Assembly (NCBI GenBank): GCA_020637855.1
Contig: JACKJR010000007.1
Span: 58,480 to 122,479 of the forward strand
Source of the DNA: Rhodobiaceae bacterium
Lineage (GTDB): Bacteria > Pseudomonadota > Alphaproteobacteria > Rhizobiales > Tepidamorphaceae
DNA length: 64,000 nt
Direction: 5' to 3'
The notes beneath the pieces are model-generated. The model did not search any database. It saw nothing but the letters and a program-made list of their open reading frames with translations, and was not told the DNA's origin. Below, piece after piece: positions 17,901 to 25,755 of this stretch. The translations under genes and the position numbers were made by a program. How positions within the stretch are numbered: the first letter of the stretch is position 1; each line of letters opens with the position of its first letter.

Positions 17901-19190
17901 GCTGGCCTGCTGGCTTCGCAGAAGATTTCAAGGGGTGCGGTTGTTGCCTTGCGCTGGTCACCGGACGGCGACCGGCTCGCGGCAGTCTGCGACGAGCAGG
18001 AAATCTGCATTTTCGAATTGGCCGAAAAATCCGAAAACGCTCTGGAAGAGCCGGGCCAGCGACTCTTCGGCCACACCGGCGCGATCGCCGGCATGAACTG
18101 GTCTCCTGATGGAACAGCCCTGGCAAGCATCGCGACCGATTCCAGCCTGCGCATCTGGTCGCTGGGCGAGGACACCCGGCTGCGGCACGATCTTGAACCG
18201 GCAACATGGCATCCGCTGCTTGCCATTGATGCCGATCCCGAGTCAGGCCGCATCGTGGCTGCCGACGATAGCGGCGGCATTCATGTCTGGAATGCAGCCG
18301 ATGCGCTGGCCGCACCCTTGCACGTTGCGTCAGCCGGCGAACCCGACGCAGTCAGTTCGGTTGCCCTGTCTGCGCACGGTCATATCGCCGCCATCCATGA
18401 ACGCATCGGGCTTGCCCGCGGCAACGCGAATGGCAGCGGTGATTCCATGCCTCTACTGCCCATCCCGGGAAACCGTGTCGCCAGGGCCGACATCAATTCA
18501 GGTGGTCTGGTCGCCGCCGTGCCCGCGCGAGCCAACACGGTCGCGCTCTACGACCCAGCCAGCGAGACATTGCGCAACATCGACGGTCCTGCCGATCAGG
18601 GCGAGCCCTTCGGCGTTGTTTTCTCCCCTGATGGAACGCGGCTTTTCACAAGTCAAACCAACGGCGCGCTTATGGAGTGGCCGCTTGAAGCGGGGTCATC
18701 GCCGCGCGTCATTGCCGATCCGGCTGCATCCGGGCCGGATGCCATCGGCGGAGGAAGCCTGTCCGTCTCGCCCGACGGGCGCTGGCTCACCGCATCGAAC
18801 GCGCCGCGCATCGTCATCCATGACCTGTCTGGCGCAAACGACCCTTTGCGGCTCGAATTCGACGCTGGCGACCGTGACGTCAAGACGGTCGCATTCTCAC
18901 CCGACGGCCGTAAGCTCGCCGCGCTGTTGTCGAACGGCAAGCTCTATGTCTGGACCTGGGACGGAGGAGCCGCCGAACGCTTTGCCACAACGCGCGCCGT
19001 GCCTGAACGCTCGATCGCAGGAAAGGCGGCCAACCGGCGACGCGCAGCAAGCTGGATCGTCTGGAACAGCAGCAACACGCTGGCGGTTGCTACCGCGGCA
19101 GGGCGCGTGCAGATTTTGAACCTTGATGAAGCGGCCTGGCGGGATCGCGCCGCGGCAATCACCGTCTCGGATTTTTCGGCCGGAGGTTAA
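14964..19190 (+). CDS. TIR - nSTAND1 NTPase - TM - WD40 repeat protein
   Basis: 1408 residues. Residues 1-120 form a TIR domain beginning ARIFISHSSAN; the NSKWCLAEF motif supplies Glu78 at the position used by NADase-active TIRs. Residues 170-190 (SPYPGLRPLDTEDAGIFFGRD) are the entry signature of nSTAND1 NTPases. Walker A is GASGSGKSS (216-224) and Walker B about 319-330 (ILPVDQGEALF). A membrane helix (about 656-677) and a charged coil follow, then a WD40 propeller (about 720-1400, with repeats such as VAFSPDGRKLAALLSNG). In related STAND proteins the propeller senses a ligand and NTP binding drives assembly that activates the TIR. The helix would put the TIR and NTPase in the cytosol and WD40 in the periplasm, if it is a true membrane segment. 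Confidence 0.88.
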   Translation: MARIFISHSSANNAEALAIAKWLGEQGWDDVFLDIDPQRGLIAGERWQNALKSAASRCEVVVFILSPAWVNSKWCLAEFLLAKQMNKRIMGVLAEKTDISALPVEMTAEYQLVDLSAPGPVEEIGVEVDRKPVKVKFATDGLTRLRHGLQLSGIDAGFFHWPPDDDPDRSPYPGLRPLDTEDAGIFFGRDGQIITGLDLVRRLRDAGAPRLMVILGASGSGKSSFMRAGLLPRLDRDDRHFTVVPPVRPERGALYGETGLLNALCDAFAASGKSRNRAGIRKAIEAGAETVADLLAELVDMESRAAAASDGTTGFRHAVILPVDQGEALFAAEGREEAIHFLELFRDLLKQEDVPVIGMITIRSDNYERLQTEEALENIRSELLSLPPMPGGAYGEVIEGPARRLTQSGRRFALDETLVETLLSDIEKGGSKDALPLLAFTLERLYSDYGHDRDLTLTEYNELGGIRGSINAAVERALKNADGNGAIPADRGARLALLRRGLIPWLAGIDPDTGSPRRRVARLSEIPAEARPLMELLVEERLLATDVDPDTRETTIEPAHEALLRQWGRLEGWLEEDLRELTAIEGVRRAARDWAANGKNPQWLAHVAGRLEDAEAAAHREDLKDLLQPTDREYLEAAREAEDRRARAELIALRRQRMLAVIAGGIFAAASVVAGVLWSQADAARKAEEVARRQEEVQRVHAQASEKIARSRLSLAEGNVEDAIALALEGYKLETSPESRSAALTSLMEVSPNLTAVIRGAGANAAALGWDRDAITIAARGASLRSFSPQGEFRDTTDLLIGGAPDPQWLHDPVFVAGLAGGGTVTVLTSGELLISARSGSITSVPAPTGDQPLYAGPHRITASQDANVYAMARTDRSVLIRRCELETDRPACRDQVIDTLEPEALALTRDGSLLAVAGPDGAIAIHNTATGAQTAGGPAGQASPLSLGWSNDNAVLAVGTRGGALSLVDVNALAPESGAGLLASQKISRGAVVALRWSPDGDRLAAVCDEQEICIFELAEKSENALEEPGQRLFGHTGAIAGMNWSPDGTALASIATDSSLRIWSLGEDTRLRHDLEPATWHPLLAIDADPESGRIVAADDSGGIHVWNAADALAAPLHVASAGEPDAVSSVALSAHGHIAAIHERIGLARGNANGSGDSMPLLPIPGNRVARADINSGGLVAAVPARANTVALYDPASETLRNIDGPADQGEPFGVVFSPDGTRLFTSQTNGALMEWPLEAGSSPRVIADPAASGPDAIGGGSLSVSPDGRWLTASNAPRIVIHDLSGANDPLRLEFDAGDRDVKTVAFSPDGRKLAALLSNGKLYVWTWDGGAAERFATTRAVPERSIAGKAANRRRAASWIVWNSSNTLAVATAAGRVQILNLDEAAWRDRAAAITVSDFSAGG

Positions 19191-19198
19191 CTGGGGGG

Positions 19199-21079
19199 AT
19201 GACCATGTCGATACGCTCACGCAGAAGCAAACTGCATCTGGCAGCAAGTGCATTCGCGCTTGGTGCTGCATTGCTTCTGTCGCCGCATCCTGCGTCCGCC
19301 GGTGAAATCGAACCTGTTGCACCGCTTGCGGCATCTTTCGACATAGCCATGCCGCTGCGCGAAGCCACGGCTCAGCGGACGTGGACCCAGATCGTCTGGG
19401 ACAATGCGACGAACCGCCTTGCTCGGCGCACCTATACACTCATGGATCCGCTCGGCGCTCGCGGGCTCGATCTTTCCTGGGACGGTGACGCGGAAAGCCG
19501 CAAGGCCGATGGCCCCGTCACCGGCACAGGCACGCTGACATGGCGGGAGCCCGGAAGCCGCGCCTATGACGAGACGGCGCGCGTTGCGACCTATTCCGGC
19601 GAAGTGCTGAACGGCCATCCGCACGGAAAAGGCACCTATACGCACCGCTCCGGCGTTTCTTACGCCGGCAGATGGGAAGGTGGACTGATGCACGGGCAGG
19701 GACGGTTGTTCCTGCCCAATGGCGATCAATATTCAGGCGGCTTTGCTCATGGCAAACCCGACGGCGACGGCATCTATATCGATGCGACGGGAACCATCTA
19801 TCAGGGCCGGTTTGCAGACGGGCTTCGCAACGGCGATGGCAGTCTCTATCCGGCAACGGGAGAGCCATATACGGCAAGCTGGCGAGGCGGCGAAGCGATA
19901 ACCGAAACCATCCGGTATTTGAAGCCGGCTGAACAGATTTATCCGCCGGTCCTGTGGGCGCAATACCAGACCTATGACGACATCCGCGTCGGGGTGCTGG
20001 TTGACCGCGCCTACTATGCCCACGTGCAGGATCCCAACGAGCCTCCCGTTGCATATGCGGCTGAGAACCGCCGCGAGCAGATCGCCATCTATCCCGATGA
20101 CAAACGGATCATCGACGTCTGGCGCGGTAAGACCAACATTGCCATGACCGAGGACGAGGAATTCGACTACGAAGCAAGTCCCCTGGGCTGGAAGGACGGC
20201 AAGGACATTCCCTTAGGAGCCGGCTTCCTTGCCACCGGGGAGCGTATCCGCCCGGTCCCGGTCATCGTCGAGCTACGCAATGATTCCGGTCAGCCGCTGC
20301 GGATCGTCAATGCGTTCCTGGATGTGGAGGGCAGCCGCTCCGATCTCGAACCGGCAATGCAGATGCGTATAGGCTATCTCGGCGACTGCGGTGCTATCGC
20401 GGACTTCAGGGCCAATTTCGACATAGAAAACTTCGGCTGGGCATCAGCGGAAAATGCAACCCTGCGGTTCACCCTGCCCAACGACCCCTCCCGTGAGTAC
20501 AGCAAACCAATCGGCACGATCGAAAGATCGGCTCAGGTCGATCTCAGCGACGAGATCCGCGCCACCGGCTATCCCGTCGATGAAGCCAAGGCCGGCCCCA
20601 TAGCCTGCACGCGTGAAGATTTCGCGGATTGCTTCAATGAGTTCAAGGCCGCGGGCCGGTTTGCCCCGTTCACAGATTACGTCAAGTTCCACGTCACCCA
20701 TATTCGCACACCCGTTTCGGGATTCCTCGATTATGAATGGAAGGATGCCACCGGAACCGCGCACAAAAAGTCCTCGCCCTTCAGCATTGATATCGTACTC
20801 GGCCGGCTCCAGAACGAAGCCGAATGCGGCGAAGGCGGATCGCCCGAAGACCGGCAGCTGAAACCCTTCGACTTCACGCTCGACAAGCAGAATTACCGGA
20901 TCATGATCCCGCTGCGCGACGACATTCCGCCGGGCGTAACCGGTCGCTGGCGCGTCCGTCTGCAGGCGCCGAAAAGCTCAACTCATGATTTCCGTATCGT
21001 CTTCGAGCTTGCAGACGGACGGCAGGTCGCATCGCGTCCGGTCGACATGGTTTATTTCAAACCGTGGACGCCGAACTAG
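19199..21079 (+). CDS. Secreted MORN-repeat protein
   Basis: 626 residues starting at ATG 19199 or, more likely, ATG 19205, which has six G's six bases upstream. A signal peptide (LAASAFALGAALLLSPHPASA) is followed by four to five MORN repeats at about residues 130-235 (YSGEVLNGHPHGKGTYTH, YAGRWEGGLMHGQGRL, YSGGFAHGKPDGDGIY, YQGRFADGLRNGDGSLY). The C-terminal about 390 residues are not recognised; they are beta-rich, with a few cysteines. MORN repeats bind lipids or act as scaffolds in other systems. It starts eight bases after the TIR gene stop, so the two are very likely co-transcribed. Confidence 0.83.
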   Translation: MTMSIRSRRSKLHLAASAFALGAALLLSPHPASAGEIEPVAPLAASFDIAMPLREATAQRTWTQIVWDNATNRLARRTYTLMDPLGARGLDLSWDGDAESRKADGPVTGTGTLTWREPGSRAYDETARVATYSGEVLNGHPHGKGTYTHRSGVSYAGRWEGGLMHGQGRLFLPNGDQYSGGFAHGKPDGDGIYIDATGTIYQGRFADGLRNGDGSLYPATGEPYTASWRGGEAITETIRYLKPAEQIYPPVLWAQYQTYDDIRVGVLVDRAYYAHVQDPNEPPVAYAAENRREQIAIYPDDKRIIDVWRGKTNIAMTEDEEFDYEASPLGWKDGKDIPLGAGFLATGERIRPVPVIVELRNDSGQPLRIVNAFLDVEGSRSDLEPAMQMRIGYLGDCGAIADFRANFDIENFGWASAENATLRFTLPNDPSREYSKPIGTIERSAQVDLSDEIRATGYPVDEAKAGPIACTREDFADCFNEFKAAGRFAPFTDYVKFHVTHIRTPVSGFLDYEWKDATGTAHKKSSPFSIDIVLGRLQNEAECGEGGSPEDRQLKPFDFTLDKQNYRIMIPLRDDIPPGVTGRWRVRLQAPKSSTHDFRIVFELADGRQVASRPVDMVYFKPWTPN

Positions 21080-21097
21080 CGAACGCGAAGTCCGGGC

Positions 21098-22840
21098 TCA
21101 TTCCACGGTTTCGGCACGCATATGCGCGTTACCGAACCTGAACAGGTTCGGTAACCCAATCAGCCGCGTGAAGACGGTTCCGCTTCCGAAAACGCGAACT
21201 TCCAGAAGCGCGCTGGTGGACTTGTCCATGCTCTGGTCGAACAGCAGGTTGCCGAGCGAATAGACCATGCTGACCGCCTGGCCCGGCACATTGTCGACCC
21301 GGACCGATGCCTGGTGGCTATGCGCACCGACGATGACCTGAACACCGCACCCGGCCAGCACCCGCGCCGTCTCGCGTTCCTTGCTGCCGGCCTCGCTGGT
21401 GTACTCCCTGCCCCAGTGCATGAAGGCGACGAGCGGTGGAGCCGCATCGAGATTGCAGACGGCGCCGGAGTCCTGGGGATTGCGGTAAAGTGCGGGTTCT
21501 GAATCGCGCCCTGCAATGTAATTGGCCGCCGTTACCCGCACCGCGCCGGTGTCGGCATCCTTCCCATGTTCGAGCGGTATGATGCCTGCGCCGCGCAGGA
21601 TGCGCCGTGTTTCGTCGAACCCGACAATACCGAGATCGCGGCTGTGGTTGTTGGCAAGGCTGGCGGCAACGACACCGATATCCTTCAGCACCGGCACGGC
21701 CAGTTCGCGCAGCATCAGATGCGCGTCATCCCACAAACCCGCAACCGGTTCGTCCAGAATGACACCCTCCAGATTGATGATCAGCGGCCTGCCGTGGGTC
21801 ACCGCGAGTATCTTCTGCGTGACGGCTTCGCGGGCTCCCTCTTCAAGCAGCACAGGTGTCAGGTACCGCCCCAGCAGCACATCACCACCGAAATAGACAA
21901 CCCTCTGGTCATCGGGCACGAGGCTCGTCCCGGCTTCGGCATCACGCAGATAAACCGCCGTCACGTAACTCGTCGTGTTTTCCGCTATGCCGGAATATTC
22001 AGCCGAATTGCTGTTGGCGATGACGACCGGATGGCTTGAGAATATCTCCCGCTGAAGCCGCATCTGGATGTAGAGGCCGGCCTTGGTGTCGAGGTGGTCG
22101 GGCTGGATCAGCGGCGGCACCTGCTCGGGATCATTGGCGGCAATCACGCCTAAGGATTCCTGATCGCGCAGCACCGCCTGATCGAGCGGCAGGTAATGGG
22201 AGAAGTCCGTCGACTGAACCACCAGCGTCTTCTCCGTGACAACGGAGCGGAGCGAAGCGGCCATCGCGCGCCATTGATCAGGTGTCGTATCGATCGCGGC
22301 AATCAGCGCTACCACCGGCGTATCGGGAAAGAAGTGTTTCACGAACGGCATAAGCGCGACGACACCATGCTCATGGCTCAGATTGCCACGCATTTCCATG
22401 AGAGCATTCCCGCCAGCCAGCTCTTCGACCGCAGCGGTATCCGTCTCGACGGCGCCATAGACCGTCTCGAACCCGGCGCGCGTGGTGCCGAATCCGCCGC
22501 TCACGGCACGAAAATGATCCGGCGCCAGCATGACGATGCGGTCATACGATCCTGCCGACGCGGCCCTGAAGCCGCGCGCGATCAGGTCTGCCGCCAACAG
22601 GTGATGCGGCACGATGATGCCGGTTACCCCTTCCACTGGTTTTATGGTGTCCGCTGAAGCGATGGCAGCGTCGATTTTCGCTTTGTCGAAGGCCCCGGCC
22701 ACGAACGGGTTCTCGCCTCCCTCGCCCGCCGTGCATGCCCCGGCAAAAAGCATCGCGCAAACCATCAGCACGGCCAGCAGGATATTCGATCCGGTCTTCA
22801 CTGTGCGTCTTCGCCTGTCAATTGTCGCCGGTGCCGCCAC
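21098..22840 (-). CDS. Memo-like (AmmeMemoRadiSam B) and CapA-like fusion lipoprotein
   Basis: Up to 580 residues from GTG 22840; GTG 22801 would give a cleaner lipoprotein signal ending at Cys36 (lipobox FAGAC). The first half is Memo-like: IIVPHHLLAADLIARGF, IVMLAPDHF, EHGVVALMPFV and VQSTDFSHYL carry the His/Asp pattern of this fold. The second half is a CapA-type metallophosphatase-like domain: YFGGDVLLGRYL, INLEGVI, ASLANNHSRDLG, FMHWGREY and VIVGAHSHQ. Both halves look intact. CapA proteins are tied to polyglutamate capsule or envelope phosphoester chemistry; the activity of this fusion is unknown. It is convergent with the MORN gene and divergent from the patatin gene. Confidence 0.82.
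   Translation of the reverse strand: MAAPATIDRRRRTVKTGSNILLAVLMVCAMLFAGACTAGEGGENPFVAGAFDKAKIDAAIASADTIKPVEGVTGIIVPHHLLAADLIARGFRAASAGSYDRIVMLAPDHFRAVSGGFGTTRAGFETVYGAVETDTAAVEELAGGNALMEMRGNLSHEHGVVALMPFVKHFFPDTPVVALIAAIDTTPDQWRAMAASLRSVVTEKTLVVQSTDFSHYLPLDQAVLRDQESLGVIAANDPEQVPPLIQPDHLDTKAGLYIQMRLQREIFSSHPVVIANSNSAEYSGIAENTTSYVTAVYLRDAEAGTSLVPDDQRVVYFGGDVLLGRYLTPVLLEEGAREAVTQKILAVTHGRPLIINLEGVILDEPVAGLWDDAHLMLRELAVPVLKDIGVVAASLANNHSRDLGIVGFDETRRILRGAGIIPLEHGKDADTGAVRVTAANYIAGRDSEPALYRNPQDSGAVCNLDAAPPLVAFMHWGREYTSEAGSKERETARVLAGCGVQVIVGAHSHQASVRVDNVPGQAVSMVYSLGNLLFDQSMDKSTSALLEVRVFGSGTVFTRLIGLPNLFRFGNAHMRAETVE
21128..21155. repeat. 28-bp perfect inverted repeat inside the CapA-like coding end
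   Basis: Two 13-bp arms (GTTACCGAACCTG and its complement) flank AA. On the minus strand it encodes part of the C-terminal tail (LPNLFRFGN). It lies 49 bases beyond the stop of the convergent MORN gene, so it may terminate or stabilise that transcript. No T-tract follows. Confidence 0.6.
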
Positions 22841-22910
22841 TGTCCGATCCTGTACACCGGGATACCCTTAAGTCTAACATCCGCTGATCCGTACACCGCA
22901 AGCAGGCAGA

Positions 22911-24005
22911 ATGAAGACAATCCTTTCCCTCGATGGTGGCGGTGTGCGCGGCGCAATCACGGTCGCCTTTCTCGAGCGCATCGAGAAGATGATGGGCGCA
23001 AGTCCCGACCAGCCGCTTGCCCGCATGATCGATCTGGCCGGGGGAACATCGACCGGCGCAATTATCGCCGGAGCCGTTGCGCTCGGATATTCCGCAACCG
23101 ATCTGCGCGATTTCTATCTTCGCCTTGCCCCGCGTGTATTCCGGCGTCCGCTGTTCCGTTTGCCGGGCCTGCAATCGAAATTCGATGCAGCTGTCCTCAA
23201 GCAGGAGCTTACCAGGGTATGCGGTGACAGGCGCCTGGACACACAGGATCTGCTGACGGGTTTTGCTCTGGTGATGAAACGCATGGACACCGGAAGCGCA
23301 TGGATCGTCGCCAACAATCCCGCCAGCGCGTATTGGGAAGACCCTGACGACGGCCATTATCACGGCAACCGCAATTACCTGCTGGCCGATCTTATCCGCG
23401 CATCGACCGCGGCACCGCACTATTTCGCCCCCGAACCGATCCGCATCCTTGCCGGTGAACCGCCGGGACTGTTCGTCGACGGTGGTGTGACACCGCACAA
23501 CAATCCTGCACTGGCTCTCCTGCAACTGGTCACGATTCCCGCCCATGGCTACAGCTGGGCCACGGGCACGGACAAATTGCACATCATTTCGGTAGGGACA
23601 GGCTCTTATCGCGAGCGGCTCGATCCCGTTAAGGCGGCCCGCATGACATCCGCCGGCCTCGCCATCAACGCGCTGAAGGGCATGATCAAGGATGCCCAGA
23701 CACAGGTACTCACACTGATGCAGGCGCTCGGAGACACGCCCACGCCATGGGTGATCAATTCGGAGATCGGAGACCTTGCCGGTTTCACCCTGCCGCGCGA
23801 GCCGCTCTTCACCTTCCTGCGCTACGATGTCATCCTCGAACAGGACTGGCTTAAACAGGAACTGGGATTCGACCTGAGCGCAAATCAAGTGCTGGAACTG
23901 CAGAAGATGGATAATCCCGGCATCGTTTCCCTCGCCTATGAGATCGGTCAGGCCGCGGCGGAACGGTTCGTCGATCCCGCGCATTTTGCCGGTTGCAGCC
24001 CGTGA
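22911..24005 (+). CDS. Patatin-like phospholipase
   Basis: 364 residues, a full patatin domain. The oxyanion loop is DGGGVRG (8-14), the nucleophile elbow GTSTG has Ser47, and the catalytic Asp190 is in VDGGVTPHNNPAL. It should hydrolyse acyl esters of membrane phospholipids and appears catalytically intact. No signal peptide is visible, so it acts from the cytosolic side. Its stop overlaps the GTG start of the next gene (GTGA), so it is translationally coupled to a cyclase-containing protein. Patatins of this general type serve as cell-killing effectors in nucleotide-signalled phage defence (CapV in CBASS), which suggests but does not prove such a role. Confidence 0.9.
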   Translation: MKTILSLDGGGVRGAITVAFLERIEKMMGASPDQPLARMIDLAGGTSTGAIIAGAVALGYSATDLRDFYLRLAPRVFRRPLFRLPGLQSKFDAAVLKQELTRVCGDRRLDTQDLLTGFALVMKRMDTGSAWIVANNPASAYWEDPDDGHYHGNRNYLLADLIRASTAAPHYFAPEPIRILAGEPPGLFVDGGVTPHNNPALALLQLVTIPAHGYSWATGTDKLHIISVGTGSYRERLDPVKAARMTSAGLAINALKGMIKDAQTQVLTLMQALGDTPTPWVINSEIGDLAGFTLPREPLFTFLRYDVILEQDWLKQELGFDLSANQVLELQKMDNPGIVSLAYEIGQAAAERFVDPAHFAGCSP

Positions 24006-25753
24006 CAGCCGGCCCTGACGAACAGCACATATCGGACCTGATTTCCGCAGGCGACCTTGCCGCAGCATACGATGAAGCCATGCGCGCAATCAGCGACGAC
24101 GATCATTCCCCGCAGATGCGCTATCTCGCCGTTCTGGCATTGGCCCGCATGGGCGCAATTGCACAAGCTCGCGCCGCGTATGACAGTTTCGACATTGCGT
24201 CCATTGGCAGCGTTGATGCGCTGTCGCTGAATGCCCGCCTCCTTAAGGACGTGGCATTCATCGCGCCTGCGGAAAACCGGACAGGCGCTCTCCTCGCCGC
24301 CGCCGCTGCCTACAAGGATGTGTTCGAAAAAACCGGTGATCCGTATCCCGGAGTTAATGCTGCAACGCTCTACCGGCTGGCCGGCAAGGCCGATCAGGCC
24401 CGGACATTGGCGAAAGAACTCAGCCGCCATACGACGATCACCGATCCGGGCAGCTACTATGATCAGGTCACACGTGCCGAAATCCTTCTCAACATGGATG
24501 ATGTCACCGGTGCGGTACAGGCACTGACCGCTGCCGGCTCGATGGCCCGGAAGGACCATGGTTCACGTGCCACCACACGAAATCAGCTGAAACGCCTGGC
24601 AGAGGCTGCCGGTCTCGGCGAATCCGAAATAGCAAAGCTGCTCGCCCCTTTGGCCAGTGGAACGGTGATCCATTTTTGCGGGCGCATGTTCCGTTGCGAT
24701 GCGAGCATCGAGGCCCGTCTTGTCGCGGACATTGCTGGCGAACTCGACAGGCTGGATGTCATCGCCGGCTACGGGGCGCTTGCCTGCGGCGCTGACATTC
24801 TGATCGCCGAAGCGCTCTTGAAGCGTGGTGCGGAACTTCACGTCGTGCTTGCCTCCAGTCCGCAAGCCTTCGCGGCGACTTCCGTCGCACCTGGCGGGCC
24901 GGGCTGGACCGCTCGCTATTTTGCCTGCCTTGAAGCCGCGTCCTCGCTGCGCATCGTCGGCGATGATTCCTATGCGCGCCACCCTTCCGCTTTCGGCTTT
25001 TCGACCGAAATCGCCATCGGTCTTGCAATCATCCGCGCGCGGTATCTGGCATCGCCCGTCCGCCAGATCACCATTGATGATCGCGACACATCGCAAGGGA
25101 ACGGTGTCGCCGGTTCCACGGCCGACGTCGCCCGCTGGCAGGAAGCCGGCTTTGAAACAATACGCATCGTTCCCCCTGCGCTAACGGCACCGACTTTTCC
25201 GGCAAAGAAACCGGAAACGAAGAAACCGCCTGAACGAAAGGCGCTCTCCCTGCTGTTTGCGGATTTTGCCGGTTTCACCGGACTTGCCGAGAACAGCTTG
25301 CCGGATTTCTGGCAGAAGGTACTGGGATCGGCTGCAGAAGCGCTTGATGAACAGGGCAGCCGGGTTGTGTACCGCAACACCTGGGGAGATGCCTGTTTCG
25401 CCGTCTTCAAAGAGCCTGAAGCTGCGGCGCAGGCTGCTTGGTCGATTCAACAACGGCTCGCGGGGGTGTGGCAGGTTCCGGCCAATTCCGGCATGCGCAT
25501 CTCGTTGCACTACGGCCTGGTCTTTTCCGGAGAAGACCCGGTGCTGCAGCGTGAAAGCATCTACGGCCGCGAGGTTTCCCGCGCCGCACGAATCGAGCCG
25601 ATCACGCCGCCGGGCTTTGTCTATGCGTCGGAAAACTTCGCCGCAGCCTGTGCAAGCCGCCCGAATACGCCGTTTCGTTTCGGATATGTCGGCCGGCTTA
25701 CACTCCCGAAGAATTTCGGCGAGGAGCGTCTCTACAGGCTGACCCGGATCTGA
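24002..25753 (+). CDS. TPR (TRAFs-binding-like) - SLOG-like - class III nucleotide cyclase
   Basis: 583 residues from GTG 24002, coupled to the patatin gene by a 4-base overlap. Residues 1-200 are TPR-like helices (LAVLALARMGAIAQARAAY, TLYRLAGKADQARTLAKEL) resembling the TRAFs-binding/DUF4071 region. Residues about 215-390 look SLOG-like (GYGALACGADILIAEALLKRG). From about 415 there is a class III cyclase core: LLFADFAGFTGL (metal Asp421), NTWGDACFAVF (Asp463) and REVSRAARIEPI (candidate transition-state Arg). Both metal ligands are kept, so it is probably active; whether it uses ATP, GTP or a pyrimidine cannot be read here. It likely produces or senses the signal for the coupled patatin. Confidence 0.75.
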   Translation: MTAGPDEQHISDLISAGDLAAAYDEAMRAISDDDHSPQMRYLAVLALARMGAIAQARAAYDSFDIASIGSVDALSLNARLLKDVAFIAPAENRTGALLAAAAAYKDVFEKTGDPYPGVNAATLYRLAGKADQARTLAKELSRHTTITDPGSYYDQVTRAEILLNMDDVTGAVQALTAAGSMARKDHGSRATTRNQLKRLAEAAGLGESEIAKLLAPLASGTVIHFCGRMFRCDASIEARLVADIAGELDRLDVIAGYGALACGADILIAEALLKRGAELHVVLASSPQAFAATSVAPGGPGWTARYFACLEAASSLRIVGDDSYARHPSAFGFSTEIAIGLAIIRARYLASPVRQITIDDRDTSQGNGVAGSTADVARWQEAGFETIRIVPPALTAPTFPAKKPETKKPPERKALSLLFADFAGFTGLAENSLPDFWQKVLGSAAEALDEQGSRVVYRNTWGDACFAVFKEPEAAAQAAWSIQQRLAGVWQVPANSGMRISLHYGLVFSGEDPVLQRESIYGREVSRAARIEPITPPGFVYASENFAAACASRPNTPFRFGYVGRLTLPKNFGEERLYRLTRI

Positions 25754-25755
25754 AA

